Assembly: GCA_973895155.1 (NCBI GenBank)
Contig: OZ316892.1
Span: 22,506,001-22,570,000 of the forward strand
DNA length: 64,000 nt
From: Marsupella aquatica
Lineage: Eukaryota; Marchantiophyta
Direction of reading: 5' to 3'
Under the pieces are notes generated by a model, which had not been told where the DNA came from, did not search any database, and worked only from the letters and a program-made list of their open reading frames with translations. Made by a program: the position numbers and the translations under genes. This document shows positions 26,173 to 40,547 of this stretch, one piece after another (position 1 is the first letter of the stretch; every line of letters starts with the position of its first letter).

Positions 26173-26710
26173 TAACTAAATCTCTCTCAGCAAGTTGATC
26201 CGATGACAAAGTAATCGTGACAATTTTCTCGACCTTCTGCTGCCACGAAGGAAGAAGTGGACATGATTCTATGTTGGATCACTCAACACTCCTTTCCATG
26301 GCGTCATCATTGCAGTTCCTAACTCGGTGATGCCTCTCGCTACTTTTAGATTGTCCAACGCGTGAGGCACGAGCGAACGAAAGAGAAGCAAGTTTAGCAG
26401 GGTTCAGTTAGGGCCTCGTCTACATGTAGATGGTGTTGAAGAGCCTGGGTATGAAAGAAGGACATAGTTATAAAAAGTGTCAGCAGATGATCAAGGGAGT
26501 CATGCAGACGGTAATGGGAAGGTGGACTTTCAGGAGTTCAAGGGGTCCACGAACTAATTTGTTTTAGGGAGTACTATGTCACTCCATACCCTGATAAACT
26601 CATTTGTTTTGTTTAAATCACAACTGCCCCTATAAAGGGTTACAGGTAACCAATAGCTCTCATTGATTATAGGTAATCAATAGCTCTCATTGTAAAGAAC
26701 ACACATTCAA

Positions 26711-26884
26711 AAATGGACTTTGAGCTCCACAAAAGGTGTTGAGTGCAAAACTTTTTTTTGACAAGTACTCCACAAAAAGTGCTAGTGTTACACCATTAAA
26801 TGGACTTTGAACTCCACAAAAGGTGTTGAGTGCAAAATTTTTTTTTTACAAGTATTCCACAAAAAATACTAGTGTTACACCTTT
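26711..26884. repeat. 87-bp tandem duplication
   Basis: AAATGGACTTTGA-CTCCACAAAAGGTGTTGAGTG starts at 26711 and at 26798. The two units differ by a few bases, mostly in the T-run. Just upstream, a 24-bp word around AATAGCTCTCATTG is also duplicated (26650-26695). Confidence 0.88.
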
Positions 26885-27164
26885 TATGGTGAGTAGTGAG
26901 ACATGGAATGAGGCTTTTAGTGTGATTTAAATCATTTCAGTGTTATTTTAAAATACATATCTACACAAGGTGTCAGATTTTTATGTGCAATTACGGGGAC
27001 CAATTCAAGTATCAACAAAACAGGAAGTGTAATCCTCGGCAAAATTAAAGAGCCAGCATGCATGAAATCCTTGCCGAGAGAGTGGATTGAATTGGAACCA
27101 CTGCCTTTGTTCGGAAGCATGCTAGTTCGAAAGCATGCCAGTACCCGGTACAGTCGCCCTGCAC

Positions 27165-27385
27165 TTATTCATTAACCACGGGACGAGAATGTGGCATTTC
27201 AAAGATCGAATGCATTCTCAATGAGTGCTGATAATTCTTCATCTTCAGGTCTGCATAAACACTGGGCCACATTCTCGTCCTGTTGTTAATGAATGATGGT
27301 GCAGCTGGAACTTCACACTTACTGAAAAAGACATCAAGCAATGGATTGCAGAGCTCAATGTACGCTGGGCCACATTCTCGTTCTG
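27165..27385. repeat. Inverted plus direct repeat around GCCACATTCTCGT
   Basis: GGCCACATTCTCGTCCTGTTGTTAATGA at about 27268 recurs in direct orientation at about 27366. It occurs as the reverse complement at about 27168-27195 (CATTAACCACGGGACGAGAATGTGGC). The inverted pair could fold into a long hairpin. No coding content. Confidence 0.75.
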
Positions 27386-27539
27386 TGGTTGATGAACGAT
27401 GGTGCAGAATCGAACAATTGGAAAAACTCTAACGTCAGAAGGAGTACTAGAAACTAAATTACCTCTCTTACGTCTCTTGCTGACTGACTGCCGCTCAGCA
27501 TGCAAGTAAATCTACTAGCCCAAGCTGCCACATCTGCCA

Positions 27540-28310
27540 ACATTCTGTGGTGCAATTGCACTTCCGTGGGGACAACCAACACCAGTGAGGAAATCTTTTC
27601 TGTACACTGGAAAGATAAATTGATGGACAACCGACACCAGTGAGGAAATCTTTTCTGTACACTGGAAAGATAAATTGATCCAATTGCCCTTCGGTGGGGA
27701 TAAACGGACAGAATCGACGCCAATCTTGTTTTCAGGAAAACTCTTCTGTAAATTGAAAAGAAAAACTGGCAGATTCATAGATTGGCCAGCATGCTGGAAA
27801 TGACAAAGAGAGTTGATCCAAGTGCCTTTCAGTAGGGCTAAACGAACAGAACCGACGCCAATCTTGGCTTTGAGGATATTTTCTGTACATTGAAACGAAA
27901 AATTAACAGATTCCTATCTTTGCCAGCAAACTGGAAATGACGCAAAGAGAATAAAACAGAGTATGGTCCAGTTGCCCTTCACAGGGACTACCGAAGAATC
28001 CACGCCGATCTTGTAATTTGACGATAGAGAATCTCTGTACATTTGGAAAGAAAAACTGATAGAATCATATCTATGCCACGAAACTGATAATGACGCAAAG
28101 GGATATACCAATGCAAGAGAGTATAGTCCGATTGCCCTTCAATGGGACTGAACGAACAAAAATTGATGCCAATCTTATTTCGAGGAAATTTTCCTGTACA
28201 TTTGAAAAGAAAAACTGACAGGATCATATCTTTGCCAGCAAGCCGGAAATGACGCAAAGAGAATTACCGATACACGCGAGTATCGTCCAATCGCCCTTTA
28301 GTGGAACTCA
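27540..28310. repeat. Tandem array of about 140-160-bp units
   Basis: Five degenerate units are marked by ATTGCCCTTC-like words at about 27684, 27821, 27971, 28131 and 28291. They share TTTTCTGTACATTGGAAAG, AATCTT and GGAAATGACGCAAAGAGA blocks. A nested exact-looking 55-bp duplication (GACAACC-ACACCAGTGAGG) starts at 27571 and 27626. The array ends about 275 bp downstream of the HVA22-like stop codon. Overlapping minus-strand frames through it reflect the repeats. Confidence 0.85.
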
Positions 28311-28585
28311 ATCTGAAACAGGGGGCTCTACATTATCAACGGAGTCCGCAACATGGCAGGGGACCCGTTCTCCCTATGCTTGAGGACGCATTACCATTGA
28401 GGATGGTCATAGGTGCAGCCTTTAGCTTACTTTCAGTCATACGAAGCTACCCTTCACTTGATTTGCCTAAAAATTTTCGAATCCCCAGGAGTCGGGTGAT
28501 CAACCTGCTGACGATGTGGAAACCACCAAGGGAGACAGAGAGAGCGAGAGAGAAAGAAACACTAGAAGTCCTTGATTGTCGCTCA

Positions 28586-29569
28586 TTAGCTTTTCTTGTT
28601 GTTCGCACCGCTCACTCCTGCGTAGTAGAGGTTTGTTGGACCTGTTCCCCTCTCACCTCGACCCCGCTCGCCACCCAAAGCTCTCTGCCGGGCTCTGGTC
28701 ATGTAGCCATTCGGGCCGGCCGGTTCCTCAGGAAAGTTTGCGTTCTTGTCCACCAGCTCAAACTCATCATCCTCTTCGGACATCGAAGCTCTCGACCGTG
28801 GGGCGCCAGGATATCCAGGAGGAGGTGGAGGAGGTTGTGCAGTGGACCGCAGATCATTCGGTCCTCCTGAAGGGCCTGAGCGGGCTAGCACTGACGGATA
28901 ACCTGGCGGAGGAGCTGGATAAGTTCCTGAGGGAGGAGCTTGTGTGTAGCCCGAGAGATCTAGGTCGGGATAGCCCGGCGGAGGAGCAGGATAGCCCGGG
29001 GGAGGAGCTGGAGCAGAAGGTTGACGAGCCCCAGACCCAGCAGCTGCTTGCAAACGAGGAGCAGGAGGCAACCGAGGCGGGTAACCGTTGTTGGCCCGAG
29101 GAGGAGTGGGATAATTGACCCTTCCAGAAGATTGAGAAGCGAGAAACTGGAACAGCTCTAAGAACCTGGCCTGGAAAAAGGTAGAGCCGCGCTGCCAATA
29201 CACAGCCAGAATTTCCCCAGCCCTCGTTCTCAAGTCGCCCAAATTCCCATCAATTTCATGCTCATACTGGGCCACAAAGGGCCTCACGAACGTAGCGTAC
29301 ACGTAAGTTGTCCCCCTCGTCTTGGGGTACCAAAGATACACGATGAAGGCCAGCTTTGCCTCGCTGTAGAGAGGGAGCCATGAGATGAGTGCATCCCCCC
29401 CAACCCTTTCCAGAACTGTCACTATTGATATTATCATCCAGTACTCACACCAAAATCGAAGACTATCCGGATCCGGGCGGTTCTTCTCCACGCACTTGAA
29501 GCATTCATAGGCAGGGTAGAGGTACCCTAACACCAGGGTCATGCCCCGGGTGAGAAGTGACCCAATCAT
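28586..29569 (-). CDS. HVA22-like TB2/DP1/REEP family protein, intronless
   Basis: Membrane-bending protein of the endoplasmic reticulum tubules. In plants, HVA22 proteins are often ABA or stress responsive. The frame is a single 327-aa exon from ATG at 29569 to TAA at 28586. The N-terminal half (residues 1-150) is typical: MIGSLLTRG, LGYLYPAYECFK, RFWCEYWMI, YSEAKLAFIVYLWYPKT and GTTYVYATFVRPFVAQYE. It includes two hydrophobic hairpin segments. The C-terminal half is a low-complexity Pro/Gly/Tyr tail with several PPPGYP repeats (residues about 200-270), then an acidic patch (SEEDDEFEL). The family resemblance is to the longer HVA22-i/j/k type. Absence of introns is unusual for this family and could mean retroposition or intron loss. 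Plus-strand frames overlapping it are shadows. Confidence 0.93.
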   Translation of the reverse strand: MIGSLLTRGMTLVLGYLYPAYECFKCVEKNRPDPDSLRFWCEYWMIISIVTVLERVGGDALISWLPLYSEAKLAFIVYLWYPKTRGTTYVYATFVRPFVAQYEHEIDGNLGDLRTRAGEILAVYWQRGSTFFQARFLELFQFLASQSSGRVNYPTPPRANNGYPPRLPPAPRLQAAAGSGARQPSAPAPPPGYPAPPPGYPDLDLSGYTQAPPSGTYPAPPPGYPSVLARSGPSGGPNDLRSTAQPPPPPPGYPGAPRSRASMSEEDDEFELVDKNANFPEEPAGPNGYMTRARQRALGGERGRGERGTGPTNLYYAGVSGANNKKS

Positions 29570-30925
29570 CCTGAATTAGTGACGATAACTATCGATCCTC
29601 CTCTGTGTGCTGATTTGATTGTCTCTCTCTCGCTCTGAGAGGAGAGCAAATCAGATTTACTTCTCCACAAACCTTCTGAAGTTGCATTTGCATGCACTGT
29701 GCTCACAACCTGCTATTGCCAATATCGTGCACCGATTGCTAAAAGACTCAACGACCATCATCACATCTCCAATTGCAACATGTCCCCCACTCCGCTACAG
29801 CTCTTCAGTTTTCTAGCTCGAGAAGTAATTCACAATTCACAAATACCCTGCTTTGTCTAATCTCGCAGAAACCCACGAGAAAGACTCTCCAGTCTGATCC
29901 ATTATCCTTCTTGACCCACGCCCAGCGGGCACTCAATGAAAGCTATCAATTCCCTGCCCAAGTGCGCAAAACAGAGCAGCATCGGACTTTCAAGCCCCAA
30001 ACATGCACGAAACACCTGGCCAGAACAACCACTAACTCGTTCATCTGCCCAAAGTACTACAGTAGCGGCCTGCCGATGCTGATACTCTTCAAGACAGTGT
30101 TTTCCTTGCCCCTCCTCTCCGAAGTCTGATCAAATGTTATTATTAGTCAGTCACTCCCTCCTCTCCTCCTCTCCACCTCCGCCGCCTTTTAAACGGTCAT
30201 GTGTACAGTCGGCACGCGCGACCGCACTTCCGCACAGAAAACCCGCCTTCGCTAACGGTCTTCCTGGCCTAGTAGTGAGATACGTGCACTGCTACTACTA
30301 CTACGGTAGTTCCGAGCGACCCTGTAAAGAAAAGTCTGTCTCTCACCAAGTGAACCTCCCGTGGAATCCGCCGTCGCTTCCCCGGTCTGTTTCGATTAGG
30401 GGGGAATGGGTAGGCAGGCGACGAAGAAGAGAGGGAAAGGGGGCGATTTCTCAAGGGATTGGGCCGACACGAAGAATTGGTCAGGGAGTTGTTGTCTCTC
30501 CTGGTGAGCTAAAAGCTACGGTATAGTGCTACGGTATTGATTAACAAATTGCTGTATGCTGCGATTGCTCTACATGGATGTTGTTCATGGAATTTTCAAA
30601 GCGGAAAACAAGAATTAGTCAGGTCAGTCTGGACATACTTGCACATTAGGCGAGAAGAATTTGACCAATGCAAGGGCCAACGAAGAAGAAACACGAATGC
30701 CTCAGTCTACACGCGCTCTATGGCCCTTCTGACACAGCAAAAACACGTGAGAAACAGTTCTCTACGCGCCTCATTCTCATTCTCCCTTTTGTCTTTTTCA
30801 ATGAAAACTCCCAATCAAACGGCACAACATGGCGTGAGTAGCTCGCATTCCTCCGTTCGGACTAGCCTGATTAGGAACCGTGAACCCAATCACCTTCCTC
30901 ATTCTACTTATTCTTTGGATCACCC
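29570..30925. other. 5' flank of the HVA22-like gene and spacer
   Basis: Includes a short CT-rich patch at 29620-29640, plausibly in the gene's 5' leader. Other open frames (for example 30134-30526 and 30537-30965 on the plus strand) have low-complexity composition and no recognisable domain. No gene is supported. Confidence 0.45.
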
Positions 30926-30926
30926 A

Positions 30927-31143
30927 AAACTGAGATTCCCGTTGTCCTTTTCTGGAAATGGGTGAGTGAGAGTGAGGAACACCTTTCTTCTTATTCTTTC
31001 GAGCATCCAAATTGAGGTTCCCGTTGTAAGTCCTGGGAAATGGGTGAGTGAGATAGACCTTTCTTCTTGACCTTTCTTCTTATTCTTTCGGGCATCCAGA
31101 TTGAGATTCCCCTTGTAAGTCCTGGGAACAGGGTGAGTGAGTG
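30927..31143. repeat. Three-copy minisatellite, about 75-95-bp units
   Basis: Units share GAGATTCCCGTTGT, CTGGGAAATGGGTGAGTGAG and CTTTCTTCTTATTCTTTCG. The three copies start near 30930, 31012 and 31098. The middle unit carries an extra internal duplication of CTTTCTTCTTGAC. Minus-strand frames through the array are repeat artefacts. Confidence 0.82.
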
Positions 31144-32596
31144 AGGGAGTCAGGAAGTTCAGATCCCCCAGCGTTCTTCTCTTGTTTGCCAAAGTGGAAA
31201 GTGATTGCTGGAACGTGAGGTGAGGTCCACAATCCAAAAGCCCAGTGTCAATATCGTTCAGGACGGTCCGACTCTGTAAAGGTCAACGACACCAGTCCCC
31301 AGAAGCGGTCAATGTTCCCAATATCCATCGTGCTGTCGTCAAAGCAGTGACGATACAAGCTATTCTGAGACATACGAAGCTTGGTACTAGTTCCTTATAG
31401 ATTTAATTTTCTTTTGCTGCCTGTCAATCTATTTCTAAAAAGACGGTGTTGCATTCAAGCAGGAAATTTGGGAGAGAAGATTCTTAAAATCAAGAAGAAT
31501 TTTTTTTCTCAGATCTGTTAGCAAGTGTGGCAACATGAACAAGGGAGTGACACTCTGCCGCCAAATTAAAAATCTGACCAAACCATGCTAACCAAAATTT
31601 CAGCCTTTCACCCCAGTGAATGTGATTAGTGCAGGGATCCTTCGTGATTTCCTCCTAACACTGTAGAGACAGACCAGGAAAGTTCTCAGTCCTTTCTCAT
31701 TTCGCAAAACGGAGAAACTGTTGGGCAAAATTGTTGTCAAGGGTTCTCAAAAGCCTTCTGAATGTGAGCAAGTGGATCTCTTAAAAAATGGTCATTGTCC
31801 CTATCATCGTTTGCGTTTACACTGAACCATAACAATGGCGAAAGCACATCACTTTCAAAACCACCCACTAGAAGCAAATGTGAAATTAACTGTGCGCGAA
31901 AAGCAAGGGAGTAACGATTCCACGCCAACTTCTGGCCAAACGACGGCAACCAAACATTTGTCCTAAGATAAAAATTTGTGGAGCAATTCATGGTGATTTC
32001 CTCCTGGTGGGCCCGGACTAGGTATGGCTCGCAATCTGTTCTCATCTTTCTAACGCGTTGTTATCAAGGTCTTCTGCATTGTCTTGCAAAGTAATTCCAA
32101 CTTGACCAAGAAAGAGAGGCTCAGCGGTCCCGACCGCCCAGTTAGAGTGGTGGGCAATCCTCGGAGGATTTTCGAACGAATAATTGAAGACATTCATTTA
32201 GGGCACGAATTTCTACTCACCGGGGAAATGGGCAAAGGGCGGAGCAAAGAGGGATGTCTTTGGTTAGGATTCCGTAAGAGATTCGAGTAAGAACGTATGA
32301 AAACAAACTACACAGGCATGCCTGAAGTGCTTCAAACAAAGACTTCACCTCGTTAGATGGGTACCTTGCAAATGACTGTTCCACTATGGGAAATTTGTAC
32401 ATTCCTGTGTGCCCGTTACAATCAAGGAAGAAACTCGGAGGACCGGAAAAGTTTCCCCTGAACTAATGATGACTCTTGTGCATGAGCAACCTGGCAATGT
32501 TCTGAACATCGTCTGCCACGATCCTTTCCATTTAGCTTCTCTTCTCTACAGAAGCAGCGCGAAAGGTGAAATTCTCTTTCAAGCGGAGAATATGGC
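31144..32596. other. Spacer and likely 3' region of GET3
   Basis: No recognised gene. The final part before 32597 is probably the 3' untranslated region of the minus-strand GET3 gene. Confidence 0.5.
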
Positions 32597-36667
<4,071 letters not shown>

Positions 36668-36896
36668 AACATCAAATCAATCCACCTTCACAATTCTCAC
36701 ACAGAGCCACGCCAGCTCCCTAGAACCTCCCTAGAAGCTCCTTCCACTCTGTGAATTCTCTCCTGTTGCAATCTCTCCTAAAACCCCACCAACGACAGAA
36801 TCACAATTATGTTCTTCTGTCTATCGAAAACCTTTCAGTCGACGGCAACTCACTGATCCACACCAATCTTTGTAATACCAGTACAAATGTCCTATC

Positions 36897-36901
<5 letters not shown>

Positions 36902-36949
<48 letters not shown>
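36902..36949. repeat. TC microsatellite upstream of GET3
   Basis: About 24 uninterrupted TC units, some 235 bp upstream of the GET3 start codon on the other strand. It could be in the 5' leader or core promoter of that gene, where GA/TC tracts are frequent in plants, but position is the only evidence. Confidence 0.95.
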
Positions 36950-36952
<3 letters not shown>

Positions 36953-38860
36953 CGAGCCCTTTCTGCCACCACCACAGCGAGGATGACAATTATCCTCCGT
37001 TGTATGCTGAAATCCTTGACAGAAAACGTCCAGTGTATCCGTGCCGAGCCCCACCTATCTTAATCTTCGAAATATCCTCAGCCTCTCTGTCTCTCTCGCT
37101 CGCCCACATCATCACAACTCCCAACTCTCAAGCGAGTCCTTTCTTCCACGAACGGCAACTCCAAAACAGTGTTGTAGCATCCCGCCCACCTTTTCGTATA
37201 AGGACCGCTTTGGCGCGGAGAGCATGGCTTTCGTTCTTGTAATGAGGGCAGAGGTTCTTGTGCAGAGTCGTAAAGTTCTTTGATTGAGAGTGGAGTTACT
37301 GTAACGAGGTTCAATTGTATGGTCCACGTGTTCGCTTCTTTGGTTACGGTGCTTGTAACTGAAGCTGACGTTTACTCTTGTGGGTCTGGCAGTGTAGTAC
37401 TCACTTGGTTAGAGATTTGTTTTTGCCTTGAAACCAAAAGATAGACTTAGTTTCTATTTTGGAGCATGCACCACTGTAAGGTAGCCCCTAGCCCATAAGG
37501 GGGCACCATATTTAGGAATCTGATAGGGACCCGGACCAGGAAGGAGAGAGGGTTGGACTAGGGCCTCAAAGTGACCAGCCAGAGGCTGAGGAGAAACCAA
37601 TACTCTCACCATTGCACCACACATATACACTCATACCCTCCACACCCCTTGCGTGTGGAGGGGGCATTGAACCTTGGACCTCTCGGTTCTATGTTACTCC
37701 CCAGGCCAATGACCAAAGCCAGATGCTTACTTGGTAGGGATTTCAAATTGCAAAACGTAAACACCTCAAATTGCACTTCTTCCAAGTATGGACATTGGGT
37801 TTATTTATCTCAGTTGCAAGAGGAAAATTTTCTTGTTGATGATGAGACTGGTGCGTTAATTTTGGAATAAGAAGAATTTTCTTCATTTCATGAGACAAGT
37901 GCTTCAAAGGAGTAGCATGAGTGGAATGCTGCAAAAAGAGATCCAATCACTAAAGGACAATAAAACTTGAGAGGTTGTTGAGCTGTCTGAGGGTAAGCAA
38001 GTGTATTTAAGAGCTGAAGGATTAGTCCACTTATGATTTGTGATTTAAGGTTTGAGGGCATAACCCCACGGCTCACCCCACGGGTGAGGCCACGAAACCC
38101 TGTGCCAGCTTGGCTTGGGGAACCCAAATTTGAATGTTTCAAAAATTCACTTGGGGGCTTATGTTCATATCCCATCCCCAAGATGGGTTACCCTGCTTGT
38201 AAACCCCAATTGGGAATTTTTGTTTGTTATTCTATAAGGTTTTGAGGTATCACTCAGTGGGTGAGTCATTGGAACCCTTAGTATGGTAGCCTGGCCAAGG
38301 GATTTTCAAATTTGAATAAGAATACAGGACACAATATCTGGTAAGGCACAAGTAGCAAACACTAGGAGACAACTTTTCACTTCACTTGGGGCTTGCCCTT
38401 GGTAGCTCATCCCCACTTGGGACTAATGGACTCCTAACCTCATGGGGCTCACTTTCAAGGATTACATCCCATCCTCTTGGGGATGTGTTCTACATGAAAA
38501 CCCTTGTTTGGAGTGACATGTAACCCATCCCCAAGAGTGGGTAATGGGATGTAAACCTAGAGGTTGCTGAGCCCGAGGATGTTACAGCCATTATCCCCAT
38601 GTGGAATGAATTACCAAACGTAAAGCCCAAGTGCATTTTTGAACCATTCACTTCATTTTTACATTGCAAAACTATCATCTATCAGAGTCTACGACTTGCA
38701 CTTTATTCTGTTTGACATTCAAATTTTAGAATCTCCAGGCCAGGCTGACATAGGGGTTCCATGGCCTCACCCCGGGGGTTTCATTCAAATTTGAGAGTCC
38801 CAGGCCAGGCAGGCAGAGGGGTCCCGTGGCCTTACCCAAGAAAAAAATTCACATGGGGTT
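36950..38860. other. Spacer with GC-rich repeat relics
   Basis: Between about 38040 and 38820 there are many short repeated words (GGGGTTTC, CCCCAAG, CAGGCCAGGC) and local inverted pairs such as GGGATGTGTTCTACATG against CATGTAACCCATCCCC. No transposase or reverse transcriptase frame is visible. It is likely fragments of an old repeat family, also hinted at near 24.75 kb. Confidence 0.45.
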
Positions 38861-38867
38861 TATGGTT

Positions 38868-39095
38868 GGCCAATGAACCCACCCTGAACCCCTCCAAGCC
38901 CCTAAACCCCAAGAGTGAGGATTGGCCAATGAACTCACCCTGACATGAACACCTCCAAGCCCCTAAACCCCAGAGTGAGGAGGATTGGCCAATGAACCCA
39001 AACTGAACCCATCCCAGCCCCTAAACCCCAGAGTGAGGAGGATTGGCCAATGAACCCAAACTGAACCCATCCCAGCCCCTAAACCCCCCACTGGA
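38868..39095. repeat. Minisatellite of about 58 bp, four copies, ending 210 bp before the SmD2 start
   Basis: Copies start at GGCCAATGAACCCA-like words near 38869, 38924, 38987 and 39045. Each contains AGCCCCTAAACCCC, which includes the plant telomere heptamer CCCTAAA once. The last two full units are almost identical, indicating recent expansion. It probably sits in or beside the SmD2 promoter. Confidence 0.9.
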
Positions 39096-39308
39096 CCGTG
39101 AAATTGTTTGCAAACGAAGTTCGAGTGAAGAAGGAAAAGGATCAGAAAGAGATATTACAGTAGTGCAGTGCAGTAATAATTTTAGGAGGACGGCGTTCGA
39201 GAGTCCGAGTTCGAGTTCGAGTGTATTGTCTACGGGACCCATTGGCACACCCACCACATTGGCGACCACATCTCCGGAGGCAGGAAGGAAAGAATTCTGT
39301 TGGCCACG

Positions 39309-40547
39309 ATGAGGTCAGTAGCACCCTCTTCATGTTCTAGAGTCCGAATTGCCTGTCGAGTGCTTCGTTTTTGGAGAATAATTCATTGTGGGGACTTTTC
39401 GCTGTGGAGGTTTCTGTGCATTTCTTGCTTTCTTCTTCTTCGTCTTCTCGTTGCGGCTCTCTGACTTTTTGGTGGGTTTTGCTGTTGTTGTCCTTCTTCT
39501 TGCAGCGCCAGACCTATGGACGTCGAGGAGACAGTACGTGGTTCGGAACTTGCGCCTGCTCGTGCTGTGTTTTGGGGTTTTGATGTTGGTTCCGTTCCGT
39601 TTAGGATTATGCGTCTTTTTAGGGTTGGAGGAGGTTGTGGCTTGTGTTTCGCCCGACTGGATAGCTGCTTTTTGGCTTCACTTTGTTCGAATTGGAATGC
39701 TTTTATGAGGGTGCACGGATTGCTTTATCAGTGCCGAGATAGTGCAACGATAGCTGTAAAGTGAGAGTTCCAACTCGAAGGAAGTGGAAGCCAAAAAGCA
39801 ACTCTTCTCCTGTTGTGGTGGACTTGTCAAATGCTCTGCGGCCTTGTAACGAATGTTTCTGTACATGAAACATGAAGGTTTTTGATGTAATGGTTTGACT
39901 GATCTCATCTTATGCGTGCATCAGGAGAAGACAGAGGAGGAGGAGTTCTCCACTGGACCCCTCTCGGTATTGACGATGTCCGTCAAGAACAATACGCAGG
40001 TAACCCTTGCTTGTCTATCTTTGCAATGGATTATCTCTGCAATTAATGTGTTGAAAGCGGGAGAAATGATGCTTTTGCTAGATTGCGAACGTACATTGTT
40101 GGTTTATTTCTCTCTTTCGTGAAGTAGCTGCACACATTTGTGTACTATTCCTGATTCGCCACCGTTTGGACAGGTTCTCATTAATTGTAGGAACAACAAG
40201 AAACTGCTAGGCCGAGTAAAAGCTTTTGATCGGCATTGCAACATGGTCTTGGAGAACGTCAAAGAAATGTGGACTGAGGTAAGTATTTGTCTCGTCTTCG
40301 TATCACATCTGAGTGGCAAATCCATCTCCATTTACTTTTGACTCAGCGATATGTTTGATTTGATTAAGTGTTTAAACTTCTTGAGCTGGGGTTGCATTAT
40401 GTATCATTAAGCTTTTTTTCTTCTGTGCAGGTTCCTAAGACGGGGAAGGGGAAGAAGAAAGCCAAGCCTGTCAACAAAGATCGGTTTATCAGCAAGATGT
40501 TTCTCAGAGGCGATTCAGTCATCATTGTGCTCAGAAATCCTAAGTGA
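39309..40547 (+). CDS. SmD2: Small nuclear ribonucleoprotein SmD2
   Basis: Core Sm protein of the heptameric ring on spliceosomal U1, U2, U4 and U5 snRNAs. Exons are 39309-39313, 39506-39533, 39925-39999, 40174-40278 and 40431-40547 (TGA). All phases agree and give 109 aa, the normal family length. The Sm fold is plain: [11 protein letters not shown] helix, [20 protein letters not shown] (Sm1 core), [16 protein letters not shown], and Sm2 [20 protein letters not shown] lysine-rich loop lies between Sm1 and Sm2. The first coding exon is only five nucleotides (ATGAG), giving [10 protein letters not shown] after splicing. Donors and acceptors are canonical GT-AG. The gene stands alone, with the minisatellite just upstream. 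Confidence 0.96.

Noticed and set aside
27540-28310. CRISPR-like repeat array
   Set aside because: Units are about 150 bp, diverged and without short unique spacers, and the genome is eukaryotic.
28301-29198. Several long frames on the plus strand and other minus frame
   Set aside because: Shadows of the HVA22-like gene caused by its GC-rich Pro/Gly repeats.
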